Below are positions 42,409-50,914 of a stretch of 64,000 nt of DNA, in pieces; within the stretch, counting starts at the first letter, position 1, and each line of letters starts with the position of its first letter. The translations under genes and the position numbers were made by a program. The notes beneath the pieces were generated by a model. The model did not search any database. It saw nothing but the letters and a program-made list of their open reading frames with translations, and was not told the origin of the DNA. This DNA is from Massilia arenae (lineage in GTDB: Bacteria > Pseudomonadota > Gammaproteobacteria > Burkholderiales > Burkholderiaceae_D), in contig NZ_VPFD01000026.1 in NCBI RefSeq assembly GCF_008014745.1, forward strand, positions 1 to 64,000. Direction: 5' to 3'.

Positions 42409-42437
42409 GAAAGGACGGGAGACGGGAACGGGTGGTG

Positions 42438-43529
42438 TCAGGAAGCGGGCGCGCGGCTCCGCGCCAGCCAGGCCCGCACGCGCAGCTTGCCGACGATCCC
42501 GATCGGGAAGAAGTAGATCGACAGGATGAACAGCACGCCCAGCCACAGCAGCCAGCGGTCGGGGTGCAGGGCCGCCGCCAGCAGCGGCACGCCTTCGAGC
42601 GCCGTCGAGCCGTGCGCCATCAGTTCCTTCAGGTAGTTCTGGGCCAGGATGAACAGGGTGGCGCCGATCACCGCGCCATACATGGTCCCCATGCCGCCGA
42701 TGACGACGATCAGCAGGATGTCGGTCATTACTTCGAAGCCGAGCGAGGTCTTGGGCCCCACGTAGCGCAGCCACAGCGCCATCAGGGCGCCCGCCAGTGC
42801 CGCCACCAGCGCGGCCAGGCAGTTGGCCCAGATGCGGTAGACCATGGTGCGGTAGCCGAGCGCCTCGGCGCGGAACTCGTTCTCGCGGATCGCCTGCAGC
42901 ACGCGGCCGAACGGCGAGTTTACCAGCCGCAGCAGGAACAGGAACAGCAGCAGGCAGCCGGCGAACACCAGGTAGTAGGTGATCACCTTGCCGTCGACGT
43001 AGCGGCCGAACACCTCGTTCTCGAACAGCAGGTAGCTGGGCGACAGCACCTCCGGCACGCCGAAGGTCACGCCATCCTCGCCGCCGGTGAGGTCGGACAG
43101 CTGCGAGGCCAGCACGGCAAAGGATGATGCAACGGCCAGCGTGATCATGGCGTAGAAGATGGCGCGCACGCGCAGCGCGAACAGGCCGACCACCAGGGCC
43201 AGGGCCAGCGCCAGCAGCAGCGCCAGCACCAGGCCCGTCACCATCACGCCCCAGGTGGGTTCGTCGACGCGGGCCAGGGCCAGGCCGACGCCATAGGCGC
43301 CGATGCCGTAGAACATGGTGTGGGCAAACGAGACGATGCCGGTATACCCCAGCAGCAGGTCGTAGGACGCCACCAGCACGATGTAGACGCAGATCGTGGC
43401 CGCCGTGTTGAGCGGACGGGCGCCGGAAAACAGGAAAGGCGCCAGCGCCAGTCCCAGCACGATCAGGAGCAGCAGCGCGGTCAGGATGCGGCTGCGCGGC
43501 AGGTCGCCGGAGAGAAGTCGGTGCAGCAT
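42438..43529 (-). CDS. livM: Branched-chain-type ABC transporter permease LivM
   Basis: A 363-residue inner-membrane permease with about ten hydrophobic helices. Family motifs are visible: YDLLLGYTGIVSFAHTMFYGIGAYG near the start and LGYRTMVYRIWANCLAALVAALAGAL in the cytoplasmic loop region that contacts the ATPase. It pairs with the LivH-like permease encoded 4 bp upstream. Although annotated for branched-chain amino acids, such systems also carry amides, urea and aromatic acids. Confidence 0.9.
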   Translation of the reverse strand: MLHRLLSGDLPRSRILTALLLLIVLGLALAPFLFSGARPLNTAATICVYIVLVASYDLLLGYTGIVSFAHTMFYGIGAYGVGLALARVDEPTWGVMVTGLVLALLLALALALVVGLFALRVRAIFYAMITLAVASSFAVLASQLSDLTGGEDGVTFGVPEVLSPSYLLFENEVFGRYVDGKVITYYLVFAGCLLLFLFLLRLVNSPFGRVLQAIRENEFRAEALGYRTMVYRIWANCLAALVAALAGALMALWLRYVGPKTSLGFEVMTDILLIVVIGGMGTMYGAVIGATLFILAQNYLKELMAHGSTALEGVPLLAAALHPDRWLLWLGVLFILSIYFFPIGIVGKLRVRAWLARSRAPAS

Positions 43530-43533
43530 AAAT

Positions 43534-44568
43534 TCAGCTCCGCGAAGTCGAATACAGGCCGGCCGGGCGCCACAGCAGGACAGAGATCATCAGGATGATG
43601 CTCGACACCAGGGCGATCTTCGGCGCCAGGAAGCCGGCGTAGTTGGCCACCAGCGCCATCAGCAGGGCGCCGATGAAGCAGCCGCCCACCGAACCCAGGC
43701 CGCCGATGATGATCACGATGAAGATCATCACCATGATCTCGCTGCCCATCGCGGCGGTGAGCGTTTCCTTGTACAGCCCCCACATCACGCCGCCCAGGCC
43801 GGCCAGCGCCGAGCCGGCCGCGAACACGGCCACGAACAGGCGCCGGATGCGGTAGCCGAGCGCCTCGACCATCTCGCCATTCTCGACCCCGGCGCGCACC
43901 AGCAGGCCGATCTTGGTGCGATTGAGTACCAGGAACATGGCGACAAAGACCACCAGCCCGACCACCACCGCCACCAGACGATACTTCTCCACCGCCGCAT
44001 CGCCCATCAGGATGGCGCCGCGCAGCGCGGTCGGCAGCGGCAAGGCGATCGTCTCGGCGCCCCAGATCACGTGGATCAGCTGTTCGGCCACGATCATGCC
44101 GCCCATCGTGATCAGGATCTGCTTGAGGTGCTGGCCGTAGACCGGCTTGACGATGATGCGCTCGAAGGCCCAGCCCAGGAGGCCCGTGACGACCATGGCC
44201 AGCGTGACGGCCAGGGCCAGCACGCCCAGGTTGATTAATAAGGAGTCCATCTCGAGCCAGCCGCGCATGGGCAGCAGGACCAGCGTGGCGGAAAACGCCC
44301 CGACGGCGACGAAGGCGCCGTGGCCGAAGTTCAGCACGCTCATCAGGCCGAACACGAGGGTCAGGCCGCTGGCCATGATGAAGATCATCATGCCCATCGC
44401 CAGGCCGGCGACGGTGAGGGTGAGCCAGGTGGGGAAGCTGCCGACCAGCGGCAGCATGGCCAGCATCAGGGCCGGCACCAGCAGCAGCGGCGCGATGTCG
44501 CGCTTCGCCGCCGGCAGCGGCGCATCGGCCTCTGCCACGGTTTTCGAAACAGGAAGGATTGCACTCAT
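43534..44568 (-). CDS. livH: Branched-chain-type ABC transporter permease LivH
   Basis: A 344-residue permease with an N-terminal cytoplasmic tail of about 27 residues, longer than usual, then the LivH core: GLTLVFGLMSVLNFGHGAFVAVGAF, FERIIVKPVYGQHLKQILITMG and MVEALGYRIRRLFVAVFAAGSALAGLGGVM. ATG 44568 is chosen because the conserved region begins soon after; the open frame extends further into the livF region only as a shadow. It precedes livM and follows livF. Confidence 0.9.
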   Translation of the reverse strand: MSAILPVSKTVAEADAPLPAAKRDIAPLLLVPALMLAMLPLVGSFPTWLTLTVAGLAMGMMIFIMASGLTLVFGLMSVLNFGHGAFVAVGAFSATLVLLPMRGWLEMDSLLINLGVLALAVTLAMVVTGLLGWAFERIIVKPVYGQHLKQILITMGGMIVAEQLIHVIWGAETIALPLPTALRGAILMGDAAVEKYRLVAVVVGLVVFVAMFLVLNRTKIGLLVRAGVENGEMVEALGYRIRRLFVAVFAAGSALAGLGGVMWGLYKETLTAAMGSEIMVMIFIVIIIGGLGSVGGCFIGALLMALVANYAGFLAPKIALVSSIILMISVLLWRPAGLYSTSRS

Positions 44569-44576
44569 ATCGTGTC

Positions 44577-45344
44577 CTATTGGTGGGAGTCGAGCGACAG
44601 CCCGAGCAGGCGCTGCTGCAGCGCGGCGTCGCCGGCCAGCGCCGCCATCTTGCCGGCATGGGCCACGCGGCCGTCGTCCATCACGCTGACGCTGTCGCCC
44701 AGCGAGCGCACGAAGTTGAAGTTCTGCTCGACCAGCAGGATCGTGGTCTCGCGCTCCTTGAGTTCGCGAAAGGCCGCGATCAGGCTTTGCACGATGCTCG
44801 GCGCCAGTCCCTTGGTTGGCTCGTCGACCAGCAAGAGCTTCCTTGGTTCGGCGATTGCGCGCGCGATCGCCACCATCTGCTTCTGGCCGCCCGACAGGTT
44901 CCCGGCCGGCTGGTTCCAGAACTTGCGCAGGGCCGGGAAGAAGCCGCAGATCCAGTCCACGCGGGCCGCGTCCAGCGGGCCGTTGCGGGCGGCCAGCACC
45001 ATGTTTTCGCGCACGGTGAGTTCCGAGAACACGGCCATGTTCTCGGGCACGTAGGCGATGCCGGCGCGGGCGATGTCGGGGGTGGCCATTGTCGTGATGT
45101 CGCGGCCGTCGAAGTGGATGCTGCCGGCGCTGGCCTTCCACAGGCCCATGATGGTGCGCAGGGTGGTGGTCTTGCCGGCGCCGTTGCGGCCCAGCAGGAC
45201 GGCCAGCTCGCCGCGCCGCACGGCCAGGTCGACGCCTTGCAGGATGTGGTACTGGCCGATGTGGGTGTGCACGCCGGACAACCGCAGCAGCGGCGCCACG
45301 TGGGACGGGTCAGGCGTGAGCATGTTCGGGTTCGGGTGTTCCAA
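44577..45344 (-). CDS. livF: Branched-chain-type ABC transporter ATPase LivF
   Basis: A 255-residue ABC ATPase: Walker A GRNGAGKTTTLRT, LivF-typical YVPENMAVFSELTVRENM, ABC signature LSGGQKQMVAIARA, Walker B LLLVDEPTKGLAP and the switch His replaced by Gln in LLVEQNFNF, the norm for LivF. The start at 45344 overlaps livG by 35 bp; a later in-frame ATG at 45323 would reduce that to 14. Confidence 0.92.
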   Translation of the reverse strand: MEHPNPNMLTPDPSHVAPLLRLSGVHTHIGQYHILQGVDLAVRRGELAVLLGRNGAGKTTTLRTIMGLWKASAGSIHFDGRDITTMATPDIARAGIAYVPENMAVFSELTVRENMVLAARNGPLDAARVDWICGFFPALRKFWNQPAGNLSGGQKQMVAIARAIAEPRKLLLVDEPTKGLAPSIVQSLIAAFRELKERETTILLVEQNFNFVRSLGDSVSVMDDGRVAHAGKMAALAGDAALQQRLLGLSLDSHQ

Positions 45345-46107
45345 GATAGGCTTCCTGTACGATCTTCGATTGCATCACTTCGCGCGGATCGCCGTCCGCC
45401 ACCAGCGTGCCGTTGTGCAGCACGACGATGCGGTCGGCCAGCTGGCGCACCACGTCCATCTTGTGCTCGACCAGCAGCACGGTCTTGTCGCGCTCCTGCT
45501 TCACCTGGCGGATCAGGTCGAGTACCACGGGCACCTCATCCACGCTCATGCCGGCCGTGGGTTCGTCGAACATCATCACCGAGGGTTCGAGCGCCAGCAG
45601 GATCGCCACTTCGAGCTTGCGCTGGTCGCCGTGCGACAGCGCGCCCACGAACATGTCGCGCCGGGCCATCAGGGCAACGCGCTCCAGGTAGTGCTCGGCG
45701 CGCGCGACCAGCTCCTTGTGGCTCGACCAGATCGAGAAAAAGTTCAGGCCCATGCCGGCGCGGCTCTGCACCGCCAGGCGCACGTTCTCGACCACGGTCA
45801 GGTGCGGGAACAGGTTCGTGAGCTGGAAGGCGCGGCCGATGCCCAGCCGCGTGCGGCGCGCGGCGCCATCACGGGTGATGTCGCGCCCGTGCAGCGCGAC
45901 CTTGCCGCTCGTGGCCGTCAACTGGCCCGAGACCAGGTTGAAATAGGTGGTCTTGCCGGCGCCGTTGGGGCCGACGATCACGGTCAGGGTGCCGGGGTAG
46001 AAGTCCGCCGTCACCGCGTTCACCGCTACGTGGCCGCCGAAACGGATGGTCAGGTCGCGGGTCGACAGCGCCGGCTGGCGCGGGTCAAGAGTAGGGGGCA
46101 CCGTCAT
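45310..46107 (-). CDS. livG: Branched-chain-type ABC transporter ATPase LivG
   Basis: A 265-residue ABC ATPase with Walker A GPNGAGKTTYFNLVSG, the LivG-type GIGRAFQLTNLFPHLTVVENVRLAVQ, a variant ABC signature LSHGDQRKLEVAILLA in place of LSxGQ, Walker B VMMFDEPTAGMS and EHKMDVV with the switch His. All motifs allow ATP hydrolysis. It sits 1 bp after the substrate-binding protein gene and overlaps livF. Confidence 0.92.
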   Translation of the reverse strand: MTVPPTLDPRQPALSTRDLTIRFGGHVAVNAVTADFYPGTLTVIVGPNGAGKTTYFNLVSGQLTATSGKVALHGRDITRDGAARRTRLGIGRAFQLTNLFPHLTVVENVRLAVQSRAGMGLNFFSIWSSHKELVARAEHYLERVALMARRDMFVGALSHGDQRKLEVAILLALEPSVMMFDEPTAGMSVDEVPVVLDLIRQVKQERDKTVLLVEHKMDVVRQLADRIVVLHNGTLVADGDPREVMQSKIVQEAYLGTPEPEHAHA

Positions 46108-46108
46108 G

Positions 46109-47308
46109 TCAGCGTTTGTTCTTCACCGGCAGCGGCATCTCGCTGGCCGGGATTTCGCGCACCAGTTCCAGCAAGTCCCATTCGTTCTTCTGGTCCTTCT
46201 TGATGCGGAAGTGGTACATCGGCTGGATCGCCTGGTGGTCTTCCTTGCGGAACGTCATCAATCCCTTCGGGGTCTCGAAGCTCATGCCCTCCATCGCCGC
46301 CACCATCTTGTCGCCATTGCCGTCCGGGACCCTGGAGAGCGCCGCCACCACCGCGCCCGCCGCCGCCATGCCGCCGGCGGTGAACATGTCGGGTGGCGCC
46401 TTGAAGCGTTTGGTGTGTTCCGCGACGAACCAGTCGTTCATCTTGTTCTTCGGGAAGTCGTAGTAGTAATAGATCGTGCCCTGGGTGCCGGCGAAGTTCT
46501 TCCAGGTCTTCATCACCGGCAGGATGTTGCCGCCCGGGGAAAGCACGATGCCATGGCGTTCCGGCCTGAGGTCGGCGATCTTGTTCATCGGGTTGGGCCC
46601 GGCCCAGACGATCTGCAGGATGCGCGGCTGCGGCTTGTCCTTCAGTGCGTCGAACAGGCGCTGCGAGGACGCGGTGAAGTCGGTCGTCGCCAGCGGGGCG
46701 TACTCTTCATGCACCACCTTGGCGCTGCTGCCGGTCGCGGCCAGTGCCTCCTTGCCGGCCTTGATCGCATCGCGCCCGAAGGCATAGTCCTGGGTCAGGA
46801 AGCCGATGCTGCCGCCCTTCAGGGTGCTGGCGGCGGCCAATGCATCCTGCATCGAGCTGCGCGCGGTGCGGAAGATGTACTTGTTCCACTTGTCGCCGGT
46901 GATGGCGTCGGCCACCGCCGGTTCGATGATGAGGACCTTCTTGTATTCCTTGGCCACCGGCAGCATCGCCAGCGCCGAGCCGGATGACGTGGTGCCGACG
47001 GCGATGTCGACCCGGTCGTCGCCATAGGCCTCGGCCAGCAAGGTGCGACCCAGGTCTGGTTTACTTTGATCGTCCTTGACGATGACCTTGATCTTGCGGC
47101 CGTTGATGGCCATGGTGCCCTTGGTCAGGTATTCGAGGCCGAGCATGAAGCCGGCCTCGGTCTCGCGCGCATACGATTCCATGATGCCGGTCTTGCCGGC
47201 GATGAGGGCGACCTTGAAGTCTTTACCCTGGGCCAGCGCGCCAGGTGCGGCGCCGGCTGCGAAGGCGAAGGCCAGGGAGAAGGCGAGGGGTTTGATCAGA
47301 TGCTGCAT
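46109..47308 (-). CDS. Periplasmic substrate-binding protein of the Liv-type transporter
   Basis: A 399-residue type I periplasmic binding protein with a signal peptide ending at ALAQG. FKVALIAGKTGIMESYARETEAGFMLGLEYLTKG and GGSIGFLTQDYAFGRDAIKAGKEAL match the Leu/Ile/Val- or amide-binding family; TTSSGSALAMLPVAKEYKK lines the cleft. Ligand cannot be told from sequence. It heads the transporter operon and lies 21 bp after the alpha/beta hydrolase gene. Confidence 0.88.
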   Translation of the reverse strand: MQHLIKPLAFSLAFAFAAGAAPGALAQGKDFKVALIAGKTGIMESYARETEAGFMLGLEYLTKGTMAINGRKIKVIVKDDQSKPDLGRTLLAEAYGDDRVDIAVGTTSSGSALAMLPVAKEYKKVLIIEPAVADAITGDKWNKYIFRTARSSMQDALAAASTLKGGSIGFLTQDYAFGRDAIKAGKEALAATGSSAKVVHEEYAPLATTDFTASSQRLFDALKDKPQPRILQIVWAGPNPMNKIADLRPERHGIVLSPGGNILPVMKTWKNFAGTQGTIYYYYDFPKNKMNDWFVAEHTKRFKAPPDMFTAGGMAAAGAVVAALSRVPDGNGDKMVAAMEGMSFETPKGLMTFRKEDHQAIQPMYHFRIKKDQKNEWDLLELVREIPASEMPLPVKNKR

Positions 47309-47329
47309 ATATGTGTCTCCTTGTTCTAT

Positions 47330-48202
47330 TTAAGGGATCCGCGCCAGGAAAGCGCCGATCGCCTCGAAGGCTTCCGGTTCGGTGAGCATCGGCGCATGGC
47401 CGACGTTCGGCACTTCGGTATAGGCCAGGCTGGGGGCAGCCTTGCGCATCCAGGCCGCCTGTTCGGCTTCGACCAGGTCGGACAGCTCGCCGCGGATCAT
47501 CAGGGTAGGGCGATGCCGCGTCAGGCGCCGGAAGGCCATGCGCAAGGCCAGCGAGGTTGGAGGAAGTCTACCTTTTTGCAGGCTGTGGGCGATACTGGGA
47601 TCGTAGCGGGCGCACAACAGACCATCGTCGCGTTGTTCGAACGCGCGCTGGGCCCACTTGTTCCATTCCGTGTCCGGATTGGCGGGGAAGGCACACGCAT
47701 TGATGTCGCGTACATGGCAGACCGCCTCGTCCCAGCTGGCGAAGGTGGCCGGCTTGCCGACGTAGCCGGCGATCCGCTCCAGGCCGCGCGGGGACAGCAC
47801 CGGGCCGATGTCGTTCAACACCGCGCCGGCCACCAGGTCGAGGCGCTGGGCGGCCAGGGTCATCGTGATCAGGCCGCCCATCGAGGTGCCGATGAAGACG
47901 GCGCGCGCGATGCCCAGCGCATGCATCAGGGCCACCACGTCGGCGGCGTACACCATCGGCGTGTAGTTGGCCGGGTTCGGGTCGCGCGCCGAGTGGCCGC
48001 GGCCGCGCACGTCGATCGCCAGCACGCGGCGTCCCAGGCCGGCCACTTGCGGCGCCAGTTCGTCGAAGTCGAGCGAGTTGCGGGTGAGGCCGTGGATGCA
48101 GATCACGGGCAGGCGGGCCGGGCCGCCGGCGCCGTGGTAGTCGCGTGCGTAGAGGGCGAGGCCGTCGCTGCTGGTGTAGGTGATGGCGCTGGAGTGGTGC
48201 AC
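47330..48202 (-). CDS. Alpha/beta-hydrolase
   Basis: A 290-residue cytoplasmic hydrolase: oxyanion motif VICIHGLTRNSLDF, nucleophile elbow GTSMGGLITM, DVRGRGHSARDP before it, and the catalytic His in PNVGHAPMLTEPEAF; the Asp lies in LMIRGELSDLVEAEQ. Similar to ester or ring-cleavage-product hydrolases. With the Liv-type transporter, FAD monooxygenase and TonB receptor on the same strand it suggests uptake and hydrolysis of an ester or amide-linked compound. Confidence 0.82.
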   Translation of the reverse strand: MHHSSAITYTSSDGLALYARDYHGAGGPARLPVICIHGLTRNSLDFDELAPQVAGLGRRVLAIDVRGRGHSARDPNPANYTPMVYAADVVALMHALGIARAVFIGTSMGGLITMTLAAQRLDLVAGAVLNDIGPVLSPRGLERIAGYVGKPATFASWDEAVCHVRDINACAFPANPDTEWNKWAQRAFEQRDDGLLCARYDPSIAHSLQKGRLPPTSLALRMAFRRLTRHRPTLMIRGELSDLVEAEQAAWMRKAAPSLAYTEVPNVGHAPMLTEPEAFEAIGAFLARIP

Positions 48203-48260
48203 GCGGGGTTCCTGTTTGATGTTCGAGTTACTTGATGTCTTTGACTTCGGATGAGAACTG

Positions 48261-48287
48261 GGGTCCCCGCCTTCGCGGGGATGACGT
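48261..48287. repeat. REP-type repeat (TCCCCGC-GCGGGGA hairpin)
   Basis: TCCCCGC (48265-48271) and GCGGGGA (48276-48282) form a perfect stem with loop CTTC, embedded in GGGGTCCCC...GGATGACG. From memory this unit is a common dispersed extragenic palindrome in beta- and gammaproteobacteria. It lies between the TonB receptor gene and the hydrolase gene, where it could act as a transcription or mRNA-stability boundary. Only one copy is seen in this window. Confidence 0.7.
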
Positions 48288-48348
48288 GTGGTTTCGGTTG
48301 CTGCAGCGGGCCTTTCGTGTGGCTTCGCTCGCTGCAGCGGGTTTGCTC

Positions 48349-50631
48349 CTAGAAGCGCAGCTCCAGGGTGGCGGACACTGTGCGCGGGTTGCCGTAGAAG
48401 GCGGTGACGGTGCCTTCGTTGCCCAGGGTCGGGAACAGGTAGCCGGCGGTTTTGTAGTGCTCGTCGCCCAGGTTCTTGCCGTGCAGGCCGGCACGCACCT
48501 TGCCATCGGCGCGGGTCCAGACGATCGACGCGTCCCAGATCTTGTACGACTCCTGGTCGAGGATCGACGGCGTCTCGAACTGGGCGGTCGCGCCCTTGTA
48601 CGAATAGCTGCCGATCAGCGAGATGCGGCCGTTGTGGCCCATCAGCGGTAGCGGAATGTCGTAGTTGGCGCGCAGGTTGGCCGAGTTCTTCGGCGTGTTC
48701 TGGAAGATGCGCTGGTCGGCCACGTTCACGCCCGCCACGATGTATTCCTTGTACTTGGCGTCGATGTAGCTGTACATCCCGGCGATCATGAAGTTGGGCG
48801 TGATGTTGGCGATCGCTTCCAGTTCGGCGCCCTTGATCTCGGCCTTGCCGGCATTGGTGGTCACGCCGGCGAAGCTGTCGTCGCGGCCGTCGCCGTTGGT
48901 GTCGACCGCGATCGAGCCGGGAATCTGCACGTCCTGGTAGTCGCTGTAGAACAGGGCGGCGTTGGTGGTGATGCGCCCGCCGTTGAAGGCCGACTTGAGG
49001 CCCAGCTCATAGGTCTCGATGGTCTCGGGCGCATAACCGGCGCGCGCCACGTCGAGCGGGATGCGGGTGCCGACCACGTTCAGGCGCGGATCGAAGCCGC
49101 CGCCCTTGAAACCTTCGGAATACGAGGCGTAGACGTTATGGGCGGGGTTCATCTTCCAGTTGATGGCCACGCGCGGCGTGAATTTCTTGTCTTCGCGTTC
49201 CAGCAGGCCGTTGCGCAGGTCGGTGTCGGTGCGGAACAGGATCGCGCCCGGGTTGCCCATGTCGGGCGTGCCGGCCAGGCCGAAGTAGATCTGGCGCAGC
49301 ACGTCGGCTTCGCGCTTGTCGACCGTATAGCGGCCGCCCAGCGACAGGCTCACGGTATCCGTGAGGTTGTAGCTGCCGTCGAAGTAGGCGGCCCAGGCGC
49401 GGGTAGCGATGTCGCCCATGGTGTAGGTGGACGTCGGCACGGCGCCGGCCAGGATGGTGTCGAACTTGTTGAAGGCGTTGGCGTCCATATAGTAGACGCC
49501 GGCCACGCCCTGCAGGCGCGGGCCGTTGTAGCTGACCTGGAACTCCTGGCTGAACTGGCGGTTGGTGTACAGCGCCGGCACTTCCATGTCGACCACCGGC
49601 AGGGCGTCGAAGTCGATCGGCGCATACGATTTGTCGCGGCGGGCGGCGGTGATCGATTTTACGCTCCACTCGCTATTGAGCATGTATTCGATGGTGGCCG
49701 AGCCGCCGTAGGCGCGCACTTCCTGGTCGTGGCCAAGGGCCTTGGTCAGGTTGCCCTGGGTGTCGAACACGTCCGGCAGGATCGGCGCCCCGCTGGTGCG
49801 GCCGACGATCAGGCGATGGCCGTTCTTGGGATTGGAGTCGTCTTGCGTGAAGTCGCCGGCCAGGCGGATGAACAGGTCCTGGTTGGGCGTGAACTCGGCC
49901 GAGACGCGGCCGGCGGTGACGTCCTTGTCGTAGTTGCCCTTGCCGGTAAACAGGTTGTCGCCGAAGCCATCGCGCTTGAAGCGGGCGACGGTGGCGCCCA
50001 CGCGGGCGGTGTCGGTCAGCGGCGTGCTGGCGGTGATCACGGCTTCTTTCTGGCCGTACTCGCCGACCGTGGCGCGCACCCGCACGTCGCGCTGCGGTCC
50101 GAGTTTGCGGGTGACGTACTTGACGGCGCCGCCGATGGTATTGCGGCCGTACAGCGTGCCTTGCGGGCCGCGCAGCACCTCGATGCGTTCGACGTCGTAG
50201 ATGTCGGCCACCGCGGCTTGCGGGCGGGCGAGGTAGATGTCGTCGATATAGATGCCGACGCCGGATTCGAAGCCGGCCAGCGGGTCGGCCTGGCCGACGC
50301 CGCGGATGAAGGCGGTGAGCGTGCTGTTGGTGGCGCGCGAAGCCTTGAGGGTGGTGTTGGGCAGCGCCAGGGCCAGGGCAGTCACGTCGGGCACGGCCTG
50401 CTTGGACAGCTGGTCGGCGCTGAACGCGGTGACCGAGACCGGGACGTCCTGCAGGGTCTCTTCGCGCCGGCGCGCGGTGACGACCACCTTCGAGACGTTT
50501 TCCTCGGCAGAAGCCACCGGCGCGGCTCCGGCATCCTGGGCCTGGGCCATTCCCACCGATCCGCCGGACAGCACCAGCAGGGCGGCGGCGGACTGGTTCA
50601 GCAGCTTCATCTTCTTCCTGGTCAGACGCAT
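48349..50631 (-). CDS. TonB-dependent outer-membrane receptor
   Basis: A 760-residue receptor: signal peptide to about GMAQAQDA, a TonB-box region (SKVVVTARRREETLQDVPVSVTAF), plug domain with RGVGQADPLAGFESGVGIYIDD and IEVLRGPQGTLYGRNTIGGAVKYVT, then a beta-barrel ending in the aromatic terminus SATLELRF. The sequence style is that of receptors for plant or aromatic compounds, not classical siderophore receptors. ATG 50631 is preceded by GAGGAG; the frame is open to 50733. It is the first gene of the minus-strand cluster, divergent from a LysR gene across two matched palindromes. Confidence 0.9.
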   Translation of the reverse strand: MRLTRKKMKLLNQSAAALLVLSGGSVGMAQAQDAGAAPVASAEENVSKVVVTARRREETLQDVPVSVTAFSADQLSKQAVPDVTALALALPNTTLKASRATNSTLTAFIRGVGQADPLAGFESGVGIYIDDIYLARPQAAVADIYDVERIEVLRGPQGTLYGRNTIGGAVKYVTRKLGPQRDVRVRATVGEYGQKEAVITASTPLTDTARVGATVARFKRDGFGDNLFTGKGNYDKDVTAGRVSAEFTPNQDLFIRLAGDFTQDDSNPKNGHRLIVGRTSGAPILPDVFDTQGNLTKALGHDQEVRAYGGSATIEYMLNSEWSVKSITAARRDKSYAPIDFDALPVVDMEVPALYTNRQFSQEFQVSYNGPRLQGVAGVYYMDANAFNKFDTILAGAVPTSTYTMGDIATRAWAAYFDGSYNLTDTVSLSLGGRYTVDKREADVLRQIYFGLAGTPDMGNPGAILFRTDTDLRNGLLEREDKKFTPRVAINWKMNPAHNVYASYSEGFKGGGFDPRLNVVGTRIPLDVARAGYAPETIETYELGLKSAFNGGRITTNAALFYSDYQDVQIPGSIAVDTNGDGRDDSFAGVTTNAGKAEIKGAELEAIANITPNFMIAGMYSYIDAKYKEYIVAGVNVADQRIFQNTPKNSANLRANYDIPLPLMGHNGRISLIGSYSYKGATAQFETPSILDQESYKIWDASIVWTRADGKVRAGLHGKNLGDEHYKTAGYLFPTLGNEGTVTAFYGNPRTVSATLELRF

Positions 50632-50746
50632 TCTAGTCTCCTCATTTTTGGTATGGCATGCAATCGAGCATGCGTGCGATCGAGCGCGTGCCAAGCAGTG
50701 TGCCAAGGTCGGGTTTGGTTGAATAGTCAACAATCGCCCACCCCGT

Positions 50747-50762
50747 TGTGCATGAATGCACA
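50747..50762. promoter_or_regulatory. Palindromic operator A in the TonB receptor/LysR intergenic region
   Basis: TGTGCATGAATGCACA is a perfect 7-bp inverted repeat with a GA centre. It shares its architecture with a second site 120 bp away. Confidence 0.6.
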
Positions 50763-50866
50763 GCCCGCTTGCCGGACTTCGTGGTGAGCTTTCCTAGGGA
50801 CAGATGCCGCATCGCACCATTTCTGTGGCACTGCAGACATCGTCGGTAAATTGCTTGCAGAGGGAA

Positions 50867-50882
50867 TGTGCACGAGTGCACA
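50867..50882. promoter_or_regulatory. Palindromic operator B in the TonB receptor/LysR intergenic region
   Basis: TGTGCACGAGTGCACA is a perfect 7-bp inverted repeat with a GA centre, differing from operator A only at the paired positions next to the centre. It lies 32 bp before the LysR start, suitable for autoregulation. Confidence 0.6.
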
Positions 50883-50914
50883 ATGTGTCATCTTGATATC
50901 TGACAAGCGATCTC

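Noticed and set aside
50886..50905. TGTCA...TGACA inverted pair just before the LysR start
   Set aside because: Only five bases per arm with a 10-base centre; expected by chance and weaker than the two 7-bp palindromes nearby.
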